DNA of 64,000 nucleotides from Gemmobacter sp. (GCF_034676705.1 NZ_JAUCBS010000006.1:62001-126000); one strand, 5' to 3'; counted from the first letter of the stretch, positions 1 through 8,817 are shown. Made by a program: numbers and translations. The notes: generated by a model from the sequence alone, not told the origin.

Positions 1-504
1 CGGCACGCCATCGGACAGCGCAAGGTTCAGGTGCGCGGCATCGAAATTGGTCACGCCCAGCTCGCCGATCAGCCCTTCGGCGCGCAGATCGGCCAGGTGG
101 TGCAGCGCCTCCAGCCATTGCGGATGTTCGAACGTCCACCAGTGGAACTGCAACAGATCCACCCGGTCCACCCCCAGCCGGTCCAGCCGCTCTTGCACGC
201 CGGCGCGCACCACATCGGCGGTCATCGGCCCGGGCGCCGGGCACCATTTGGTAAAGGCCACCGGGCGCGGCACCCGGCCCTGCGCCAGCAGCCGCCCGGT
301 GATGATTTCCGACGTGCCGTAATGGTCGGCCATGTCGAATGTATCGAACCCCGCATCGGCATAGGCGGCCAGCCAGCCTGCGCCCGTATCGGGGTCGATG
401 ATCGCGCCATCCTTTTCGATGTCGGCAACCTGCCACAGGCCGGTCACGGCACGCGAGATTTCCAGCCGGTCGGACAGGCGCAGGCGGTCGGGGGTGGTGG
501 GCAT
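1..504 (-). CDS. Aldo/keto reductase, C-terminus outside window
   Basis: The first 168 codons read as the N-terminal half of an aldo/keto reductase TIM barrel. The start is ATG at 504 and the reading frame runs off the left edge. The GLWQ stretch near residue 23, the DTFDMADHYG segment with catalytic Asp and Tyr near residues 55-63, and the LLQFHWW strand near residue 118 are typical of the family. It lies 4 nt downstream of the GntR gene on the same strand, so the two are probably cotranscribed. A second aldo/keto reductase lies divergently at 1627. The substrate cannot be told from this part. Confidence 0.85.
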   Translation of the reverse strand, partial: MPTTPDRLRLSDRLEISRAVTGLWQVADIEKDGAIIDPDTGAGWLAAYADAGFDTFDMADHYGTSEIITGRLLAQGRVPRPVAFTKWCPAPGPMTADVVRAGVQERLDRLGVDRVDLLQFHWWTFEHPQWLEALHHLADLRAEGLIGELGVTNFDAAHLNLALSDGVP

Positions 505-508
505 GGGA

Positions 509-1162
509 TCAGCCTTCCGGGATCAGGAATTTGAAGGAACGGCTCACATCGGCCTCCAGCGCCTGGTGAGCAGCGGCACGGTCGCCCGATTTCAGGGCGT
601 CGATGATTTCGTAGTGATGGGCATGTTCTGCGATCATCCCGGCCTGGGGGCGGTTGATGATCAGGTTCAGATAGGCGCCGTATTGCAGCCACAGCGCCTC
701 GACCAGCGGCAACAGCACCTCGGACCCGGCATGGCGATACAGGGTAAAGTGGAAATCGTAGTTCGCCACCAGATCGGGCAGCGCATGGGGGCCATCATCG
801 GCACGGCGCAGCAGGTCTTCCAGCCGCGCGACACCCTCGGCGTCGATCCGGTCCATCGCCCGGTCCAGCACCAGATGTTCCAGCGACAGCCGCGCCGCCT
901 TGAGATCCCGCGCCCGGGTTTCATCGAACGCCGGCACCATCAGGGTGCGCGACGGCGTGTCGACCAGCGCGCCTTCGGCCACCAGCCGGCGCACCGCCTC
1001 GCGCACGGGGGTCATCGACACGCCCAGCTGATCGGCCAGCACCCGCAGGCTGAGCGTATCGCCCGGCGCAAAAGCGCCGCGCGTAAAGGCATCGCGGAGT
1101 GCGAAATAGGCATTCTCGCGCAGTTTGACAGGATCGAGGCGGGCAATCACGGGGGCGGACAT
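509..1162 (-). CDS. GntR-family transcriptional regulator (FCD type)
   Basis: A 217-residue regulator. An N-terminal winged helix (about residues 12-75, with the GVSMTPVREAVRRL recognition helix) is followed by an all-helical FCD-type effector domain. The start is ATG at 1162; an upstream extension in the same frame has no family match. It precedes an aldo/keto reductase and faces the TIGR04076/aldo-keto reductase/liv operon. A 13-bp inverted repeat lies in the shared divergent promoter at 1205-1217. It probably controls both directions in response to the compound imported by the Liv-type transporter, which is an inference from position. Confidence 0.9.
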   Translation of the reverse strand: MSAPVIARLDPVKLRENAYFALRDAFTRGAFAPGDTLSLRVLADQLGVSMTPVREAVRRLVAEGALVDTPSRTLMVPAFDETRARDLKAARLSLEHLVLDRAMDRIDAEGVARLEDLLRRADDGPHALPDLVANYDFHFTLYRHAGSEVLLPLVEALWLQYGAYLNLIINRPQAGMIAEHAHHYEIIDALKSGDRAAAHQALEADVSRSFKFLIPEG

Positions 1163-1204
1163 GCGGGCCTTGCAAACAGGATTGACAGGTCTGGCAGCGA
1201 TCTT

Positions 1205-1217
1205 TGATAAAATATCA
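1205..1217. promoter_or_regulatory. Inverted repeat, candidate GntR operator
   Basis: TGATA-AAA-TATCA is a perfect 5-bp inverted repeat with a 3-bp spacer. It lies in the 96-bp divergent gap between the GntR gene and the TIGR04076 gene. The locally AT-rich sequence in a GC-rich genome fits a promoter or operator. Its assignment to the neighbouring regulator is inferred. Confidence 0.4.
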
Positions 1218-1258
1218 CAGATCACAGCCGACTCGGTCAAGCCTTGAAAGGGCCCGCG

Positions 1259-1630
1259 ATGGAACGGAACGGCGAAAAGGGATTCTGGCTTTACGACCTG
1301 CGGGTCGAAACCGTGGTCGGCGGGCGCCATGCCGTCTGCCGCCATGTCGAAGGCGAATTCTTCCGCGTTGTCGGGGAAAACCTGGTATTCGACGGGCCGG
1401 CGCAGGTTTCCATGTATGCGCTGGTCGGCGTGCTGCCCCACCTGCCCGCCCGCCAGCGCGACACCGACCCCGACGACTGGATGTCGACCGATGCCGAAAT
1501 CGCCTGCGCCGATCCGCATTGCGGCGGCCGCTTCCGCATCCTGCGCGAAGGGCGGCGCTGGTTTTCCCATGCCGCCACCACCGGCCTGCCCGATGCCCGC
1601 GGCACCCCCTACTGGAAGGACGAGCAATGA
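1259..1630 (+). CDS. TIGR04076 family protein
   Basis: A 123-residue protein matching the TIGR04076 family throughout. It opens with a YDLRVETVVGG strand, has a central MYALVGVLPHLPARQRDTDPDDWM block, and ends with a Cys-containing CADPHCGGRFRI segment. ATG at 1259 is preferred over an in-frame TTG at 1244 because a GAAAGGG ribosome site precedes it. The family has no firm function. Its stop overlaps the start of the next aldo/keto reductase by 4 nt (ATGA), so the two are translationally coupled and may act on the same substrate. Confidence 0.85.
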   Translation: MERNGEKGFWLYDLRVETVVGGRHAVCRHVEGEFFRVVGENLVFDGPAQVSMYALVGVLPHLPARQRDTDPDDWMSTDAEIACADPHCGGRFRILREGRRWFSHAATTGLPDARGTPYWKDEQ

Positions 1631-2709
1631 CCGTGGAAACCGCCGACCTGCGCCCGAACCACCGCATTTCCCGCGTCATCAAGGGCGGCTGGCAACTGGC
1701 CGGCGACCATGGCGAGGTGCGCCCCGCCGATGCCATCGCCGACATGGAGGCGTTCCTGGACGCCGGGATCACCACCTTTGACTGCGCCGACATCTACAAG
1801 GGCGTCGAGGAAATGATCGGCGCCTTCATCGCCGATGTGCGCAAGCGGCGCGGCGCCGAAATGGCCGACCGCGTGATGGTTCATACCAAGCTGGTCCCTG
1901 ACCTTGGCCGCCTGTCCACCATCCGCCCGGATGAGGTCGAGGCGATCGTGGACCGTTCCCTGCAACGCTTGCAGATCGAGCGGATCCCGCTGGTGCAGTT
2001 CTTCTGGTGGGACATGGCGCAGGGCAACCCGGTCGAGGTGCTGGGCGTGCTGAAAGACTGTCAGGCCAAGGGCAAGATCGCCAATCTGGGCACCACCAAC
2101 TGGGACTGCCCCGACATGGACCGCTTCATTGATGCGGGGTTGGACGTGGTGTCGGCGCAGGTGCAGTATTCGCTGCTGGACCGCCGGCCCGCCGCCACCA
2201 TGGCCGGCTGGGGCCAGCGGCGCAACGTGCAGATCCTGTGCTATGGCACGCTGGCCGGCGGGTTCCTGACCGACAATTGGCTGGGCCAGCCCGATCCGGG
2301 GTTCGAGTTCGAGAACCGCAGCCTGATCAAATACCGCCTGATCATCGACGAATTCGGCAACTGGGACAAGTTCCAGGCCCTGCTGCGCCTGCTGCGCTCC
2401 ATCGGCGACAAGCATGGCGTGGCGCTGTCCACCATCGCCACCCGCTGGGTGCTGGACCAGCCGCAGGTGGCCGCCGCCATCGTCGGCGCCCGCTATGCCC
2501 GCCACCTGCCCAAGACGCTGGAGGTGTTCCGGGTGACGCTGGATGCCGCCGACCACGCCGCCATTTCGGCCCTGCTGGCCACCGCGCCGGGGCCGCAGGG
2601 GCCAGTCTATGCGCTGGAAGGCGACCGTTCGGGGCGGCATGGCCGGATCATGAAGTTCAACCTGAACACCAATCCGAACGATCAGGTGCATGGGGCCAAA
2701 CTGGGATGA
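1627..2709 (+). CDS. Aldo/keto reductase
   Basis: A 360-residue NADPH-type aldo/keto reductase. Visible are the TTFDCADIYKG segment (catalytic Asp and Tyr near residues 50-58), VMVHTKLVPD with the catalytic Lys, and a C-terminal ALSTIATRWVLDQPQVAAAIVGA cofactor segment. The C-terminal tail of about 40 residues is longer than in most members. It is coupled at both ends by ATGA overlaps, to the TIGR04076 gene and to livG. It probably handles a carbonyl metabolite brought in by the Liv-type transporter. The substrate is unknown. Confidence 0.9.
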   Translation: MTVETADLRPNHRISRVIKGGWQLAGDHGEVRPADAIADMEAFLDAGITTFDCADIYKGVEEMIGAFIADVRKRRGAEMADRVMVHTKLVPDLGRLSTIRPDEVEAIVDRSLQRLQIERIPLVQFFWWDMAQGNPVEVLGVLKDCQAKGKIANLGTTNWDCPDMDRFIDAGLDVVSAQVQYSLLDRRPAATMAGWGQRRNVQILCYGTLAGGFLTDNWLGQPDPGFEFENRSLIKYRLIIDEFGNWDKFQALLRLLRSIGDKHGVALSTIATRWVLDQPQVAAAIVGARYARHLPKTLEVFRVTLDAADHAAISALLATAPGPQGPVYALEGDRSGRHGRIMKFNLNTNPNDQVHGAKLG

Positions 2710-3473
2710 CAACGCCCGTCCTTTCCACTCAGGGACTTACGCGGGACTTCGGGCCGTTCCGGGCGGTGGACGGGGTTTCGCTGGCCATCCACCCCGGCAC
2801 CATCACCGGGCTGATCGGGCCGAACGGCGCCGGCAAGACCACGTTCTTCAACATGCTGTCCGGCGCGCTGAAGCCGACCTCCGGTCAGGTGCTGCTGGAC
2901 GGGCAGGATGTCACCGGCCTGCCGCCCGAGGCGCTGTTCACCCGTGGGCTGGCCCGCACATTCCAGATCCCCCGCCCGTTCCGCCGCATGAGCCTGCTGG
3001 AAAACGTCCTGCTGGCGCCGCAGGGCCAACGCGGCGAAACCGTGTGGGGCGCGCTCTTTTCCCGCAAGGCCGTGCGGGCCGAGGAAGAGCGCCTGCGCGA
3101 CAAGGCGATGGGCATTCTGGACTTCATGACGCTGGGCAAACTGGCGGACCACCCGGCCGGCAAAATCTCGGGCGGGCAGATGAAGCTGCTGGAACTGGCC
3201 CGCGCGCTGATGGGCGATCCGTCGGTGATCCTGCTGGATGAACCGGCGGCAGGGGTGAACCCCTCGCTCACCCGGATCCTGATCGAGCGGATCGAGGAGC
3301 TGAACCGCCGCGGGACCACGTTCTTCATCATCGAACACGACATGGATTTCATCATGCGCCACTGCGATCCGGTCATCGCGCTGGCCGAAGGCAAGGTGGT
3401 GTTCGAAGGCAGCGCCGAAGATGCACAGAAAAACCCGCTGCTGCTGGATGCCTATCTGGGGGCCGCGGAATGA
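2706..3473 (+). CDS. livG: LivG-type ABC transporter ATPase
   Basis: A 255-residue ATPase of the branched-chain amino acid (HAAT) importer family. It shows Walker A GPNGAGKTT near residue 40, the LivG-type ARTFQIPRPF segment, an ISGGQMKLLELAR signature, Walker B VILLDEPAAGVNP and the switch His in IIEHDMDF. The start overlaps the upstream stop by 4 nt and the end overlaps livF. The accompanying reductases suggest the cargo is not simply leucine, isoleucine or valine; this is inferred. Confidence 0.93.
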   Translation: MTTPVLSTQGLTRDFGPFRAVDGVSLAIHPGTITGLIGPNGAGKTTFFNMLSGALKPTSGQVLLDGQDVTGLPPEALFTRGLARTFQIPRPFRRMSLLENVLLAPQGQRGETVWGALFSRKAVRAEEERLRDKAMGILDFMTLGKLADHPAGKISGGQMKLLELARALMGDPSVILLDEPAAGVNPSLTRILIERIEELNRRGTTFFIIEHDMDFIMRHCDPVIALAEGKVVFEGSAEDAQKNPLLLDAYLGAAE

Positions 3474-4198
3474 GCGATAGCGTTCTTGGCGTTCAAGGGC
3501 TGGAAGCGGGCTATGTCCGCGACCTGCCGATCCTGCGCAACGTGGCGCTGACGCTGCGGCGGCAATCGCTGACCACCATCATCGGGCCGAACGGGGCGGG
3601 GAAATCCACCCTGATCAAGGCCATTGCGGGGCTGGTGCCGGTTTCGGCCGGGTCGGTCACGCTGGACGGGCAGGACATCACCGGGCTGCGCCCCGACCGG
3701 CTGGGCGATCTGGGCCTGGCCTATGTGCCGCAGACCGACAACATCTTTCGCCAGCTGTCGATCCGGGAAAACCTGGCGCTGGTGCTGCGCCGCATGCCCG
3801 ATCGCGCCAGCCGGTTGCAGGAACTGCTGGGCCTGTTTCCGGCGCTGGAACCCAAACTGGGCGACCGCGCCGGGTCGCTGTCGGGCGGCCAGCGGCAGAT
3901 GCTGGCGGTGGCCATGGCCCTGTCGCGGCGGCCACGCGTGATGCTGATGGACGAACCTTCGGCCGGCCTGTCGCCCAAGATCACCGCCGAGGTGCTGGAT
4001 CTGGCCCGCAGCCTGACCGCGCAGGGGGTTTCGGTGCTGCTGGTGGAACAGAACGTCAAACAGGCGCTGCGGGTGTCGGACCACTGCTACATCCTGGCCG
4101 AGGGGCGCAACCAGCTGGACGGGCCGGCGGCGCAGATCCTGTCGGATCCGGTGGTGGCCGAAATCTATCTGGGCGGCAAGCGCGTGGGGGCGGCATGA
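3470..4198 (+). CDS. livF: LivF-type ABC transporter ATPase
   Basis: A 242-residue second ATPase of the HAAT importer. It has Walker A GPNGAGKST, the LivF-type YVPQTDNIF segment, LSGGQRQMLAVAMAL signature and Walker B VMLMDEPSAGLSP. The start overlaps livG by 4 nt. It would form the ATPase heterodimer with LivG under the LivH/LivM membrane pair. A 265-nt gap with a large inverted repeat separates it from livH, unusual in an otherwise overlapping operon. Confidence 0.93.
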   Translation: MSDSVLGVQGLEAGYVRDLPILRNVALTLRRQSLTTIIGPNGAGKSTLIKAIAGLVPVSAGSVTLDGQDITGLRPDRLGDLGLAYVPQTDNIFRQLSIRENLALVLRRMPDRASRLQELLGLFPALEPKLGDRAGSLSGGQRQMLAVAMALSRRPRVMLMDEPSAGLSPKITAEVLDLARSLTAQGVSVLLVEQNVKQALRVSDHCYILAEGRNQLDGPAAQILSDPVVAEIYLGGKRVGAA

Positions 4199-4231
4199 GA
4201 CTCCTGTCCCTCTCGCAGAGGGCTGCGGTAG

Positions 4232-4353
4232 CCCCCCCACCCCATCCCTCCCCCACAAGGGGGGAGGGAGGCGCCCTGACCGCTGCCACTTGCCCGAAGT
4301 CAGACGTTTTGCGGCCCCCTCCCCCCTTGTGGGGGAGGGATGGGGTGGGGGGG
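4232..4353. repeat. Perfect 37-bp inverted repeat between livF and livH
   Basis: Arms at 4232-4268 and 4317-4353 are perfect reverse complements over 37 bp, separated by a 48-nt loop. The arms are pyrimidine- or purine-rich runs built around ACAAGGGGGGAGGG. No stop-codon context or T-run makes it an obvious terminator. It would form a very stable RNA hairpin and could protect the upstream mRNA or attenuate transcription into livHM. It could also be one copy of a dispersed intergenic palindromic element. The rest of the 4199-4463 gap holds no gene that I can support. Confidence 0.8.
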
Positions 4354-4463
4354 CGCCTGTGGCCCCAAGACCCGCTTGCATCTCCGGCGCGACCGTCCGC
4401 CAACCGCGGCCTCCACACCCCGGCGAAGGGCCGGATGAGCGGACCGGCAGAACGGAGTGTCCC

Positions 4464-5381
4464 ATGATCCAGAACCTTGTCGACGGCATCCTGACCGGAT
4501 CCATCTATTCGCTGGCCGCCATCGGCATGACGATGGTCATGCACATGCTGCGGTTCGCGAACTTCAGCTATGCCGAACTGCTGGGCATCGGCGGCTATGC
4601 CGCGCTGGTGTTCGACCGGCTGTTCGCCGCGCTGGTGCCCGCGCTTGGCACCGCCATCGAACCGCTGACCCTGACCTGGGCGCTTGCGCTGGCCACGCTG
4701 GTGGCGATGGCGATCACCGGCGCCTCGGCGGTGCTGTTCGACTGGCTGGTGTTCAAGCGCATCCGCGCCAAGGCCGATGCGCTGTCGATGGTGTTCGCCA
4801 GCTTCGGCGTGGCGCTGATCGTGCGCAACGTGATCACGCTGGTCTTCGGCCACAAGGCGGAACTGTATTCCAGCGACATCGCCTTTGCCGTGGTGCTGTC
4901 GCGCGATCCGATGCTGCTGGTGAAGCCCGACCAGATCTTTACCCTGGTCGCCGCGCTGGTGCTGATGCTGGCGTTCCATCTGGTGCTGACGCGCACGACA
5001 TTCGGCTATGCCCTGCGGGCGGTCGCCGAAAACCCCAACCTGTCGCAGGTGTCGGGCGTGCGCCTGTCCAGCATGGTCACCGCAGTGTGGATGATCGGCG
5101 GCGGGCTGTCGGCGGCGGCGGGGGTGTTCTACGCCATGACCAACCACCTGTCGCCGGTGATGGGGCACAACTTCGTGCTGCCGGTGTTCGCGGCCACCAT
5201 CGTGGGCGGCATCGGGTCGGTCTATGGCGCGGTGCTGGGCGGGTTCATCGTGGGCATCGCATCCGGGGTGGCGCTGATGGTGCTGCCATCGGGCTATACC
5301 CCGGCCATGCCCTTCCTGATCATCCTGGCCGTGCTGCTGGTGCGCCCGCATGGCCTGTTCGGAGAGGACCGCGACGCATGA
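4464..5381 (+). CDS. livH: LivH-type ABC permease
   Basis: A 305-residue inner-membrane permease beginning MIQNLVDGILTGSIYSLAAIG, the typical LivH opening. It has about eight hydrophobic segments and the conserved MLRFANFSYAELLGIGGY region. ATG at 4464 has a GGAG site 6 nt upstream, and longer in-frame extensions run into the inverted repeat. The end overlaps livM by 4 nt. Together with LivM it forms the transmembrane channel. Confidence 0.92.
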   Translation: MIQNLVDGILTGSIYSLAAIGMTMVMHMLRFANFSYAELLGIGGYAALVFDRLFAALVPALGTAIEPLTLTWALALATLVAMAITGASAVLFDWLVFKRIRAKADALSMVFASFGVALIVRNVITLVFGHKAELYSSDIAFAVVLSRDPMLLVKPDQIFTLVAALVLMLAFHLVLTRTTFGYALRAVAENPNLSQVSGVRLSSMVTAVWMIGGGLSAAAGVFYAMTNHLSPVMGHNFVLPVFAATIVGGIGSVYGAVLGGFIVGIASGVALMVLPSGYTPAMPFLIILAVLLVRPHGLFGEDRDA

Positions 5382-6364
5382 TCGGGCTGATTTCCTACGT
5401 CGCCTTCTTTGCCACCATGGCGGGGATCATGGCCATCGCAGTGCTGGGGCTGAACCTGCAATGGGGCAACACCGGGCTGTTCAACGGCGGGGTCGTCGCG
5501 TTTTTCGGCATGGGCGCCTATGGCACGATGATCCTGGGCGGCCGGCCCGAGGCGGGGCAGTTCGGCGGGTTCGAACTGCCGTTCCTGATCGCCTTTGCCG
5601 GGGGTATCCTTGCCGCCGGGATCCTTGCGTGGGTGGTCGGCAAGCTGACCCTGCGGCTGCGGCACGATTACCTGGCCATCGCCACCTTTGGCGTTGCCAT
5701 CGCGTTCGAAAGCGTCACCCGCAATGCCGAATGGCTGACCGGCGGCGCCAAGGGCCTGCGCGGCTTCCAGCGCCCGCTTGAGGCGGCCATCGGCGACAGT
5801 TTCACCTATGGGCTGGTGTTCCTGGGCCTGGTTCTGCTGGTGCTGGTCGCGGTCTATATCGGCCTGGAACGGCTGGTCCGTTCCCCCTATGGCCGCGTCC
5901 TGCGCGCCATCCGCGAGGATGAGACCGCCGCGCGCAGCTTGGGCAAGGATCCGGCGCGGCTGCGGTTGCAGGCCTTCATCATCGGCTCGATGATCATGGG
6001 GGCGGCGGGGGGCCTGTATGTGGCGTTCTACGCCTTTGTCAGCCCGCAGGACATGGCGCCGATCCTGACGTTCCAGCTGTGGGCCATGCTGATCGTGGGC
6101 GGCGCCGGCAACAACCGCGGCGCGGTGCTGGGCGCGTTCCTGATCTGGGCGGCCTGGACGCTGAGCGGTTTCGCCCTGTCGAGATACGCCCCCGACACCA
6201 TGCAGCTTTACGCCGGCTCGGTGCAGTATATCCTGATCGGGCTCGTCATCGTCGCAATGCTGCTCTGGCGCCCCGAAGGGCTGCTGCCAGAGCGGATCGG
6301 AAGAACCTTCAACGACAGGGCCGCCAACAAGGCCCCAACCAGCACGGGAGCAAACGAAGCATGA
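5378..6364 (+). CDS. livM: LivM-type ABC permease
   Basis: A 328-residue permease with many membrane segments and the LivM signatures NLQWGNTGLFNGGVVAFFGMGAY (broken here for length: NLQWGNTGLFN then GGVVAFFGMG) and IREDETAARSLGKDPARLRLQ. It overlaps livH at its start and the binding-protein gene at its end (both ATGA). Its glycine-rich MGAAGGLYVAFYAFVSP region is typical. It is the second membrane subunit of the importer. Confidence 0.92.
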   Translation: MIGLISYVAFFATMAGIMAIAVLGLNLQWGNTGLFNGGVVAFFGMGAYGTMILGGRPEAGQFGGFELPFLIAFAGGILAAGILAWVVGKLTLRLRHDYLAIATFGVAIAFESVTRNAEWLTGGAKGLRGFQRPLEAAIGDSFTYGLVFLGLVLLVLVAVYIGLERLVRSPYGRVLRAIREDETAARSLGKDPARLRLQAFIIGSMIMGAAGGLYVAFYAFVSPQDMAPILTFQLWAMLIVGGAGNNRGAVLGAFLIWAAWTLSGFALSRYAPDTMQLYAGSVQYILIGLVIVAMLLWRPEGLLPERIGRTFNDRAANKAPTSTGANEA

Positions 6365-7623
6365 AACGGAAACTGACGGGCTTTGCGGCCCTTGCCGCAC
6401 TGGCGATCATGGCGCAGGCCGGAACGGCCGCCGCACAGGGCTGCGCTGTCAAGGTCGGCGTTGTCTACCCGACCTCGATCGACTGGGGCAAACCCATCGC
6501 CGCCACGGCACTGTGGGTCATGGACATGGTGAACGAGGCCGGAGGGATCGACGGCTGCAAGTTCGAATCCGTCCTGCGCGATGACCAGTCCGACCCCAAG
6601 GTCGGCGTCGATGCCGCCAAGGCGCTGGTCGATCTGGAAAAGGTCCAGCTGCTGATGGGCACCGTGTCCTCGGGCGTCACCATCCCGATGCTGACCTCGG
6701 TCACCGCCCCGGCCGGCGTAATGCAGATTTCCTGCTGCTCGTCCTCCACCCGCCTGACCCAGATCGCCGCCGAAGGCACCACCAAGGGCCTGTGGTTCCG
6801 CACCTTTGCCACCTCGCGGGTGCAGGGCTCTGTCGCGGCCATTCTGGCCCGTGATGCCGGGTTCAAGACCGTCTCGATCCTTTACAAGAACGATGACTGG
6901 GGCCAGGACATCGGCAAACTTGCCGCCGCGGGCTTCGAGGCGGCAGGCATCAAGGTGCTGGGTTCCACCGCGATCACCGATGGCCAGCCCAGCTACCGCG
7001 CCGAAGTGACCGAGGCGCTGGGGGCCAAGGCCGATGCGGTCTACATGGCGCTCTACCCGAAAGAGGGCATCTCTGTCGCCCGCGAATGGCTGAGCCTTGG
7101 CGGTACGCAGAATATCATCGGCACCAACTCGCTGAAATCGGACGAATTCAAGCAGGCGGTGGGGGCAAAATACCTGGCCAGCTTCCTGGGCACCGATACC
7201 TCGACCCCGCGCACCGATTCCGCCACCGCCTTTGTCGATGCCTACAAGGCCAAGTTCGGCGCCGCGCCTGCCGGTCCGGGACTGCCCAACAGCTTTGATG
7301 CGGCCGCCATCTCGCTCCTGGCCTATGCGGCGGCGGGCAAGGATGCCAAGGGCGCCGATATTGCCGCCAAGGTGCCGATGGTCACCGACCCGGCCGGTGA
7401 AAAGATCCCCGGCACGGTCGAGGGGTTCAAAAAGGCGCTGGCCCTGCTGAAGGACGGCAAGCCCGTGTCCTATCAGGGCGGCACCGGCGCGGTGGTGTTC
7501 GACAAGAACGGCGATGTGTCGGCCCCGGCGGTTGCCTGGACCTTTGGCGACACCGGCATCACCGAAAAGCGGTATATCCCGCTGGAGGAAGTCAGCGCGT
7601 TCATCGACAGCATCCCGAAGTGA
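6361..7623 (+). CDS. LivJ-type periplasmic substrate-binding protein
   Basis: A 420-residue type I periplasmic binding protein. A cleavable signal peptide (about 25 residues, ending AQAGTAAAQG) is followed by a Leu/Ile/Val-binding-type fold with KVGVVYPTS at the mature N-terminus and a RDDQSDPKVGVDAAKALVD segment. A CCSSS cluster near residue 125 lies where ligand-binding residues are expected. It sits at the end of the Liv operon and overlaps the next gene. The family binds many ligands including aromatic acids and amides; the ligand here is unknown. Confidence 0.9.
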   Translation: MKRKLTGFAALAALAIMAQAGTAAAQGCAVKVGVVYPTSIDWGKPIAATALWVMDMVNEAGGIDGCKFESVLRDDQSDPKVGVDAAKALVDLEKVQLLMGTVSSGVTIPMLTSVTAPAGVMQISCCSSSTRLTQIAAEGTTKGLWFRTFATSRVQGSVAAILARDAGFKTVSILYKNDDWGQDIGKLAAAGFEAAGIKVLGSTAITDGQPSYRAEVTEALGAKADAVYMALYPKEGISVAREWLSLGGTQNIIGTNSLKSDEFKQAVGAKYLASFLGTDTSTPRTDSATAFVDAYKAKFGAAPAGPGLPNSFDAAAISLLAYAAAGKDAKGADIAAKVPMVTDPAGEKIPGTVEGFKKALALLKDGKPVSYQGGTGAVVFDKNGDVSAPAVAWTFGDTGITEKRYIPLEEVSAFIDSIPK

Positions 7624-8294
7624 CCCTGACCGTTGCCCTGATCGGGCGCGGCAGGATCGGGGCGGGCGTGGCCGAATGGCTGATGTCCGCACCGGGCTAC
7701 GTGCTGGGCGGTGTGGCGGGGCGGGGCGATGCCCTGCCCCCCGCGCAACTGACCATCGACACCGCCGGGCCGGCCGCCCTGCGCCAGCATGGCGCGGCCG
7801 CGCTGGAACAGGGCGACCTGTGGACGGTCGGCGCCGCCGCGCTGGCCGACCCGGAGTTCCGGGCCCATCTGGAAGCGGTCGCGCGGCGCAGCGGGCACCG
7901 GCTGCGGCTGTTCACCGGCTGGATCACCGGGCCGGCGCTGTGCCCCCCGTCGGTATCCTCGCGGCTGGCGATCACGCAATCCGCCCCGGGGCTGGCCCCC
8001 CGAGAGGGGGAGATTTTCCACGGCCCGCTGTCGCAGGCGGCCGAGCAGTTCCCCGACCACCTGAACACCGCCACCGCCGCCGCGATCTGCGGCCCGGGGA
8101 TTGCCGCCACCAGCATAAGGCTGGTCTGCACCCCCGACGGCGGCCCGCATGTGATTCATGCAAGGTTCGAGATGCCGGGCCAGGTGATCGAGACGGAAAC
8201 CACCTTTGGCGCCGACGGATCGGCGCTGCACCCGGTCACCGCGGCGATCATCGCGGCACTGGACCGGCAGGCCGACTGGGTCCGCTACGGCTGA
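7620..8294 (+). CDS. Aspartate-dehydrogenase-like protein (DUF108)
   Basis: A 224-residue protein with an N-terminal Rossmann motif (VALIGRGRIGAGV) and a C-terminal catalytic-type domain resembling L-aspartate dehydrogenase. The segment HLNTATAAAICGPGIAATSI matches the family's NVNVAAALALAG region, and HARFEMPGQVIETETTFG matches the final strand pair. It is about 40 residues shorter than typical NadX proteins, mostly in the middle. It overlaps the binding-protein gene by 4 nt, so a role in metabolising the imported compound is more likely than NAD synthesis. That role is inferred. Confidence 0.75.
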   Translation: MTLTVALIGRGRIGAGVAEWLMSAPGYVLGGVAGRGDALPPAQLTIDTAGPAALRQHGAAALEQGDLWTVGAAALADPEFRAHLEAVARRSGHRLRLFTGWITGPALCPPSVSSRLAITQSAPGLAPREGEIFHGPLSQAAEQFPDHLNTATAAAICGPGIAATSIRLVCTPDGGPHVIHARFEMPGQVIETETTFGADGSALHPVTAAIIAALDRQADWVRYG

Positions 8295-8318
8295 CCACCC
8301 GCGCGCCCTTGCCCGACC

Positions 8319-8343
8319 CTGGAGGGGCTTCACGCCCCTCCAG
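8319..8343 (+). terminator. Hairpin, probable transcription terminator
   Basis: CTGGAGGGG and CCCCTCCAG pair as a 9-bp GC-rich stem around a 7-nt loop, 25 nt after the DUF108 stop. It lies between convergent genes and can serve both strands. There is no long T-run, as is common in this group. Confidence 0.6.
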
Positions 8344-8403
8344 ACCACCCCGTGGGGTATTTGGAGAAGGTGATGGGGCAAAGGCCGGGGCGGCGTTCCG
8401 TCC

Positions 8404-8817
8404 TCAGGCCGCCGTGCCGACCACCAGTTGCACCAGACTGTCGGAGTTCGGGCAGTATTGGCCATGGCGCTCGGCGAACCAGCCGGTCGCCAGATCGGTC
8501 CGGCAGCGACCATGCGAGGGGCAGGCCAGGCAAAGCCGCGCCATGTCGCGTTGCCATTCGGGATTGCGCGCCCGGAACGCCTTGGGGTCGATTCCCAGGG
8601 CGGCCATCGCCTGCGCCTGCTGATCCTCCAGCCCATGGCGCCGTCCGGCGGCGGCCTGCAAATCCTCGGCCGTCAACCCGGTTTCCGCCAGGATGCGGGC
8701 GCGGTCAGCCGGATCCAGCGCGGCAAGTTCCGACTGCGCCGCGCGGCGGGCACGCAGGTCGTGCAACCAATCGGCCAGTCCCGCCCACACGCGGGACGAG
8801 GGAAACATCGCTGTCAT
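8404..8817 (-). CDS. DUF6455 family protein
   Basis: A 137-residue protein. A Cys-rich C-terminal region (CLACPSHGRCRTDLATGWFAE then YCPNSDSL) is characteristic of the DUF6455 family, common in Rhodobacterales. The four Cys could bind a metal or Fe-S cluster; this is inferred. ATG at 8817 is chosen because GGAGGA lies 7 nt upstream. It is 75 nt downstream of the small protein at 8893, on the same strand, and may be the tail of the Dpp operon or independent. Function is unknown. Confidence 0.75.
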   Translation of the reverse strand: MTAMFPSSRVWAGLADWLHDLRARRAAQSELAALDPADRARILAETGLTAEDLQAAAGRRHGLEDQQAQAMAALGIDPKAFRARNPEWQRDMARLCLACPSHGRCRTDLATGWFAERHGQYCPNSDSLVQLVVGTAA

